The notes under the pieces are model-generated. The model was not told the origin of the DNA and did no database searches. It saw only the letters and a program-made list of their open reading frames with translations. Shown one piece after another: positions 6,703 to 10,136 of a stretch of DNA of 10,136 nucleotides. The translations under genes and the position numbers were made by a program. How positions within the stretch are numbered: the stretch's first letter is position 1; every line of letters starts with the position of its first letter. Origin of the DNA: an uncultured Mucispirillum sp. (GTDB lineage: Bacteria; Chrysiogenota; Deferribacteres; Deferribacterales; Mucispirillaceae); NCBI GenBank assembly GCA_937890655.1, contig CALADT010000295.1:1-10136 (forward strand), given 5' to 3'.

Positions 6703-8352
6703 ATGTTAGACAAATATTTAAAACAAACATGGTTTCAATCGCAAGAAGATTTTGCTAATAATTATGAAGTAATAATACCAGAAAATTTTAATTTTGCTTA
6801 TGATATAGTTGATGAATGGGCAAAAAAAGAACCTAATAAAAAAGCAATGCTTTGGACAAATGACGAAGGCAAACGCATAGATTTTACATTTGCAGATTTT
6901 AAAAAATATTCCGATATGACAGCATCATATTTTGCAAGTTTAGGCATAACAAAAGGTGATACAGTTATGCTTATATTAAAACGCAGGTATGAGTTTTGGT
7001 TTTCTATTTTAGCTTTACATAAATTAGGTGCAATAGTTATTCCTGCAACACATCTTTTAACAGAAAAAGATATTATTTATAGAAATAATGCAGCTGATAT
7101 TAAAATGATAGTAGCATGTGGTGATAAGAATATTATAGACCATGTTAATAAATCTAAAAATGATTCTAAAACATTAGTGCATACAGTATCTATTGGCCCT
7201 GAAATACCTGAAGGCTGGGAAGATTTTCATAAAGGTATAAATTCTGCAAAAGAGTTTATCCGCCCTGAACATGTTAATAATAATGATGATATTTCACTTA
7301 TTTATTTTACATCAGGTACAACAGCTAACCCAAAAATGGCAGCTCATGATTTTCTTTATCCTTTAGGCCATATTATTACAGGTAAATATTGGCATAATCT
7401 TGATGAAAACAGTTTACATTTAACAATATCTGATACAGGCTGGGGTAAAGCTGTATGGGGTAAACTATATGGGCAATGGATAGCTGGTGCTAATATATAT
7501 GTTTATGACCATGAGAAATTTACACCGGCTGAAATATTAAAAGCTATTGAAAAATATAAAATAACTTCTTTTTGTGCGCCACCTACTGTTTTTCGCTTTT
7601 TAATAGGGGAAGATATTATGGGGACTGATTTATCATCCCTTAAATGGTGCACTATTGCAGGGGAAGCCTTAAACCCTTCTGTGTATGATACATTTTATAA
7701 AATGACAGGCATAAAACTAAAAGAAGGGTTTGGGCAGACAGAAACAACATTAACCGTTGCCACTTTACCATGGACAGAACCAAAACCTGGATCTATGGGG
7801 TTACCTAACCCACAATATGATGTGGATATTATTAATGCAGAAGGCAAAAGTGTAAAAGTTGGGGAACATGGGCAAATAATTATAAGGACAGATAAAAAGA
7901 AACCATTAGGGCTTTTTAAAGAATATTATAAAGACCCTGTTAGAACAAAAGAAGCATGGAATAACAATATTTACTATACAGGGGATATTGCTTGGAAAGA
8001 TAAGGACGGCTACTTTTGGTTTGTAGGTAGGGCAGATGATATTATAAAAAGCTCAGGGTATAGAATAAGCCCATTTGAAGTGGAAAGTGTATTAATGACA
8101 CACCCTGCCATAAGGGAATGTGCTGTAACAGGTGCCCCAGATAAACTTCGCGGGCAGGTTATTAAAGCCACAATTATAGTAAAAGATGAATATAAAAACC
8201 ATAATAAAGAACAGCTTGGAAAAGATATACAAGACTATGTGAAAAAAACCACAGCACCATATAAATACCCACGTATTGTAGAGATTGTGGACACACTACC
8301 AAAAACAATTAGTGGTAAAATAAGACGTGTGGAAATAAGAGAAAAAAACTAA
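6703..8352 (+). CDS. Medium-chain-type acyl-CoA synthetase (AMP-forming)
   Basis: The 549-residue member of the adenylate-forming superfamily should convert a carboxylic acid, ATP and CoA to acyl-CoA, AMP and pyrophosphate in the cytosol. Core motifs, numbered from ATG 6703, are the P-loop-like YFTSGTTANPK (201-211), EGFGQTE (341-347), YYTGD (424-428), GRADDIIKSSGYRISPFEVE (443-462, with the hinge region) and PKTISGKIRR (533-542) with catalytic Lys539. The stretch SDTGWGKAVWGKLYGQWIAGA closely resembles the ACSM/MACS family rather than classical acetate-specific Acs, which is also about 100 residues longer. The acid used could be medium-chain, branched-chain or aromatic and cannot be read from sequence. 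It stands alone as a single-gene unit with a promoter (6649-6677) and terminator (8359-8395), so context gives no pathway clue. A GTG three codons upstream (6694) is the alternative start. Confidence 0.93.
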   Translation: MLDKYLKQTWFQSQEDFANNYEVIIPENFNFAYDIVDEWAKKEPNKKAMLWTNDEGKRIDFTFADFKKYSDMTASYFASLGITKGDTVMLILKRRYEFWFSILALHKLGAIVIPATHLLTEKDIIYRNNAADIKMIVACGDKNIIDHVNKSKNDSKTLVHTVSIGPEIPEGWEDFHKGINSAKEFIRPEHVNNNDDISLIYFTSGTTANPKMAAHDFLYPLGHIITGKYWHNLDENSLHLTISDTGWGKAVWGKLYGQWIAGANIYVYDHEKFTPAEILKAIEKYKITSFCAPPTVFRFLIGEDIMGTDLSSLKWCTIAGEALNPSVYDTFYKMTGIKLKEGFGQTETTLTVATLPWTEPKPGSMGLPNPQYDVDIINAEGKSVKVGEHGQIIIRTDKKKPLGLFKEYYKDPVRTKEAWNNNIYYTGDIAWKDKDGYFWFVGRADDIIKSSGYRISPFEVESVLMTHPAIRECAVTGAPDKLRGQVIKATIIVKDEYKNHNKEQLGKDIQDYVKKTTAPYKYPRIVEIVDTLPKTISGKIRRVEIREKN

Positions 8353-8358
8353 CACTTT

Positions 8359-8395
8359 AACCCCTTTGTAATAGTGGCAAAAGGGTTTTTATTTT
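8359..8395 (+). terminator. Intrinsic terminator of the acyl-CoA synthetase (copy 1 of a repeat)
   Basis: AACCC (8359-8363) pairs with GGGTT (8383-8387) and TTTG (8365-8368) with CAAA (8378-8381), with one C/A mismatch between them and a 9-nt loop. A T-rich tract, TTTTTATTTT, follows. It starts 6 nt past the stop codon. The right-hand strand polarity (T-tract) shows it serves plus-strand transcripts. From 8361 to 8395 it is repeated exactly at 8607-8641. Confidence 0.75.
8361..8395 (+). repeat. 35-bp direct repeat, copy 1 (terminator)
   Basis: Identical base for base to 8607-8641, in the same orientation and 246 bp apart. The repeat starts CCCCTTTGTAATAG and ends GGGTTTTTATTTT. Confidence 0.95.
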
Positions 8396-8606
8396 ATAAT
8401 TTTCTATATTAATATTTTATTTATATAAATATAAAAACAATAATAATAGCTTATAAAAAAAAGTAATACTATAATAAAAAACTATTACGATAAAAAAACA
8501 TAAAACAATAAAAATATTCTTATATTTTAAATATTATAAATATTTTTTATAAATAATAATTAATATAAAAAAAGAGCAAAAACAAGATAAAAAAACTATT
8601 TTTTAC

Positions 8607-8641
8607 CCCCTTTGTAATAGTGGCAAAAGGGTTTTTATTTT
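8607..8641 (+). repeat. 35-bp direct repeat, copy 2 (orphan terminator)
   Basis: Exact copy of 8361-8395 with the same hairpin (CCCTTTG against CAAAAGGG with one bulged A) and T-tract, but with no gene directly upstream. Similarity reaches further left: AACAAGATAAAAAAACTA just before it resembles AATAAGAGAAAAAAACTA at the end of the synthetase gene (two mismatches), offset by 1 bp. That suggests the copy arose by duplication of the gene's 3' end, now decayed. It could still act as a back-up plus-strand terminator. Confidence 0.85.
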
Positions 8642-8686
8642 TTAATTTATTTTAAATTTACTTATACATTGTAATATATTGTATTA

Positions 8687-8706
8687 TTTAAGTTATTTAA
8701 CTTAAA
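8687..8706. repeat. 20-bp palindrome in the gene-free region
   Basis: TTTAAGTTA (8687-8695) and TAACTTAAA (8698-8706) are perfect 9-bp arms separated by TT. There is no T-tract, so it is not a normal terminator. It could be a protein-binding site or a remnant; nothing nearby identifies a role. Confidence 0.5.
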
Positions 8707-9047
8707 AATTAATTTGTTACATGGTAATTTATTTATAAATAGCAATATATTTTAAATTACATAATTTTGCTCTATCTGTATTTTTTAATTTAGTATATGC
8801 CCTAACAATAATAAAAAAACATATAATAATTGTTATATATAAAAATTGCTTTCTTATGAAAATTCCTGTATTTTATTTCATATTTTTTTGATTAGTTAAT
8901 ATTACCACCATTTAGTATATAATATTTAATTAAACTAATTATATGTTAATATGCAAAAAATTGCTTTGTTATGATAATTTAAAAATTTTTTATTATATAT
9001 GTTTTACTGATACTATATTATATTTTTTAGTATAATTTTTTGCCCTA
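8704..9047 (+). repeat. Degenerate tandem repeat, about three units of 115-137 bp
   Basis: Two landmarks recur in alternation. Motif A is AAAAATTGCTTT plus TTATGA: 8841-8864 and 8956-8979 agree at 22 of 24 positions, and a weaker copy with a 2-bp insertion is at 8704-8730. Motif B is TTTAGTATA at 8789, 8911 and 9027, followed by GCCCTA at 8799 and 9042. The A-to-B distance is 85, 70 and 71 bp, and successive units are 137 and 115 bp apart. The regular order and near-equal spacing argue against chance, but sequence between landmarks is weakly conserved and the composition is extreme. No coding frame runs through it. Confidence 0.5.
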
Positions 9048-9051
9048 TTGG

Positions 9052-9071
9052 ATTTATTTATTTATTTATTT
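9052..9071 (+). repeat. Five tandem ATTT units
   Basis: Five perfect tetranucleotide units in the gene-free region. Such runs can change length by slippage, but this one lies in no promoter or gene that I can see. Confidence 0.7.
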
Positions 9072-9220
9072 GTGTTATTTATTATTACTCTTATTTTTAT
9101 ATTATTTAAAAAAATAAGTATTATTATTTCTTATATTATTTTTATATAAAATCACTTAAAATATAGTCTTTATTTTAATTTAAATCTGTTTTTATCTTAA
9201 TAAATTCCATAATTTTTTAT

Positions 9221-9252
9221 AAAAAATACCCTTATATTTTCATATAAGGGTA
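9221..9252 (-). terminator. Intrinsic terminator of the beta-barrel gene
   Basis: A perfect 11-bp stem, TACCCTTATAT (9227-9237) with ATATAAGGGTA (9242-9252), and a 4-nt loop. On the minus strand it is followed directly by TTTTTT. It begins 6 nt after the stop codon of the beta-barrel gene. The plus strand has ATATTTTT after the stem, so weak two-way action is possible. Confidence 0.88.
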
Positions 9253-9258
9253 ATATTT

Positions 9259-9993
9259 TTAAAACCTATAACCTGCTTCAAGGAAAACTCTTACTCCTGA
9301 ATAATCATATATTGGGAATACATGGGTATAATCCACCCCTATACCGACAGTAGCATTATTTTGGAAGGCATAACGCAACCCTGCACCTACTGTAAAACCT
9401 ACATTTGCTCCAGACTGCCTATGGGTTAATACATATGATGAAATAGGCCTTATTGCTCCGTCAGCATCAACAATTACAGAACTACTTTTTTCTGTTTTAT
9501 TTATTACAACACTTGTTATTGCCATACCCGCTTGTAAATATGGTAAAAAACCTTTTGTTTCTTTTACAGAATCATATTGTAATACTGCTAATAACTGAAC
9601 ATCTATTATGTTATGGTCTGTATGAATTATTGTATCATCTTCTAATTTTTTTGAACCACCTGCATAATTATATCGAAACTTAGTGGCTACACCAAATAAT
9701 TTATGAACATTCCATTTATAATAAATATCTACACCACCACCTACACTTGTAAATTCTTGTAAATATGATAAAGAATTTGACGATGTAGGAATATATATAG
9801 AAGGGGATAATCCTACAAAATGTGTTTTATTCATATATGATGTGTTTTTACGTTTTTTACTTTTGCTTTTTGATTTTGGCATATTATCATAAGAGTATGA
9901 ATTTGTGCCATCGTAATAATCACCATACTGTGCATAACTTATTGATGCACTTAAAAACATAAAAAGCACTGATAAAACTGTTACTTTTTTCAT
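9259..9993 (-). CDS. Small outer-membrane beta-barrel protein
   Basis: The 244-residue protein has a Sec signal peptide, with a hydrophobic core at 5-16 and likely cleavage after SYA at residue 21. A short Tyr/Asp/Gly/Ser-rich stretch (22-38) and a lysine-serine linker, PKSKSKSKKRKN (39-50), follow. From about residue 57 the chain alternates polar and hydrophobic residues in strand-length blocks with Gly/Tyr-rich turns. Examples are HFVGLSPSIYIPT, GVDIYYKWN, FGVATKFRYNYAGG, LPYLQAGMAITS, VGFTVGAGLRYAF and ATVGIGVDYTHVF. It ends in VFLEAGYRF, the terminal Phe and aromatic pattern read by the BAM complex. Size and repeats suit an eight-stranded OmpX/OmpW-like barrel, but no specific family or function is recognised. 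AAAGGGG at 10004-10010 lies about 10 nt before ATG 9993. The gene follows the partial gene at 10012 by 18 nt and ends at a strong terminator, so it is likely the last gene of an operon. Confidence 0.85.
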   Translation of the reverse strand: MKKVTVLSVLFMFLSASISYAQYGDYYDGTNSYSYDNMPKSKSKSKKRKNTSYMNKTHFVGLSPSIYIPTSSNSLSYLQEFTSVGGGVDIYYKWNVHKLFGVATKFRYNYAGGSKKLEDDTIIHTDHNIIDVQLLAVLQYDSVKETKGFLPYLQAGMAITSVVINKTEKSSSVIVDADGAIRPISSYVLTHRQSGANVGFTVGAGLRYAFQNNATVGIGVDYTHVFPIYDYSGVRVFLEAGYRF

Positions 9994-10011
9994 TATATTT
10001 CTACCCCTTTA

Positions 10012-10136
10012 CTATTTTGTATATAAATATTTCCATAATTCATTAATCATATTACCGTCCAATAAACCTAAATATACATTACTATCTTTATCAATTTTCC
10101 CTTTAAATTTTTGGTTTTGGTTGCTAGTGCTACAAT
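10012..10136 (-). CDS. C-terminal end of an unidentified protein (runs off the right edge)
   Basis: A minus-strand frame enters at the window edge and stays open for 40 codons to TAG at 10012-10014. It ends DSNVYLGLLDGNMINELWKY plus LYTK and is rich in Lys, Asn and Asp, like other proteins here. A Cys followed by STSNQNQ is visible at the start of the fragment and looks like the head of a mature lipoprotein. However, the codon before it ends in AT and so encodes Asn, Asp, His or Tyr, which does not fit a normal lipobox. It ends 18 nt before the beta-barrel gene, whose ribosome site lies in that gap, so the two are probably cotranscribed. One other frame is open only for 22 codons. Function unknown; the fragment is too short for a family call. 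Confidence 0.55.
   Translation of the reverse strand, partial: CSTSNQNQKFKGKIDKDSNVYLGLLDGNMINELWKYLYTK

Larger units (their letters stand above)
8396..9220. other. Gene-free, extremely AT-rich region
   Basis: About 825 bp between the synthetase terminator and the terminator of the beta-barrel gene carry no credible coding frame on either strand; stops are frequent in all frames. The plus strand is A-rich at about 8400-8600, as in plus-strand genes here, and T-rich at about 8990-9220, as in minus-strand genes. This would suit decayed coding DNA of both orientations, but that is only an inference. Contents recognised are the second terminator copy (8607-8641), a palindrome (8687-8706), a degenerate tandem repeat (8704-9047) and an ATTT run (9052-9071). 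No tRNA, rRNA, CRISPR or transposase remnant is seen. Confidence 0.75.

Noticed and set aside
8463..8488. Inverted repeat GTAATA/TATTAC as a hairpin
   Set aside because: Only 6-bp arms in extremely AT-rich DNA and no T-tract; expected by chance.
8396..9220. CRISPR array, tRNA or insertion-sequence remnant in the gene-free region
   Set aside because: The repeats are too long, irregular and diverged for CRISPR, no cloverleaf is visible, and there are no transposase-like frames or terminal inverted repeats.
9453..9683. Plus-strand frame of 76 codons opposite the beta-barrel gene
   Set aside because: Leu/His/Gln-rich low-complexity translation, antisense to a gene with signal peptide, ribosome site and terminator.
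10129..10136. Lipobox cysteine at the edge of the window (Cys followed by STSNQNQ)
   Set aside because: The preceding codon ends in AT and encodes Asn, Asp, His or Tyr, while a lipobox normally has Gly, Ala or Ser at -1. The lipoprotein call is not supported.

Overview
The window is strongly AT-rich, gene-dense chromosomal DNA from a Gram-negative, double-membrane bacterium. The cell-envelope type is supported by a TolC/NodT-family outer-membrane lipoprotein, a periplasmic adaptor, a second lipoprotein and a beta-barrel protein ending in Phe. The low GC content and protein style would suit a host-associated lineage such as Deferribacterota (Mucispirillum-like). That placement is a guess from general impression and was not tested.

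Layout, left to right. (1) 1-1213, minus strand: an amino-acid-type solute-binding lipoprotein is followed 15 nt later by the start of ychF, which runs off the left edge. A TTGACA promoter sits at 1185-1213. (2) 1259-5818, minus strand: a compact four-gene tripartite efflux operon in the order TolC-like outer-membrane lipoprotein, MacA-like adaptor, MacB-type ATPase, MacB-type permease. Its genes overlap or lie 3 nt apart. (3) 5905-6538, minus strand: a single-gene thiol peroxidase unit (tpx) with its own terminator and a promoter whose -10 lies inside a 17-bp palindrome. (4) 6649-8395, plus strand: a medium-chain-type acyl-CoA synthetase with a good promoter and a terminator. (5) 8396-9220: about 830 bp with no gene. 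It holds a second 35-bp exact copy of the synthetase terminator and a degenerate tandem repeat. (6) 9221-10136, minus strand: a small outer-membrane beta-barrel protein with its terminator, preceded 18 nt upstream by the C-terminal end of an unidentified protein that continues off the right edge.

Together the genes are mostly housekeeping and envelope functions. The efflux operon is self-contained: ATPase and permease make the inner-membrane MacB-type complex, the adaptor spans the periplasm, and the TolC-like protein supplies the exit duct. Tpx removes peroxides. The synthetase activates a carboxylic acid to its CoA thioester.

I do not see a new multi-gene defence, mobile or secretion system here. 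The less ordinary signals are in non-coding DNA: the duplicated terminator, the degenerate tandem repeat, and the operator-like palindrome on the tpx promoter. Three gene starts (binding protein, TolC-like protein, synthetase) are moved downstream from the longest open frame because a Shine-Dalgarno sequence favours the inner ATG.
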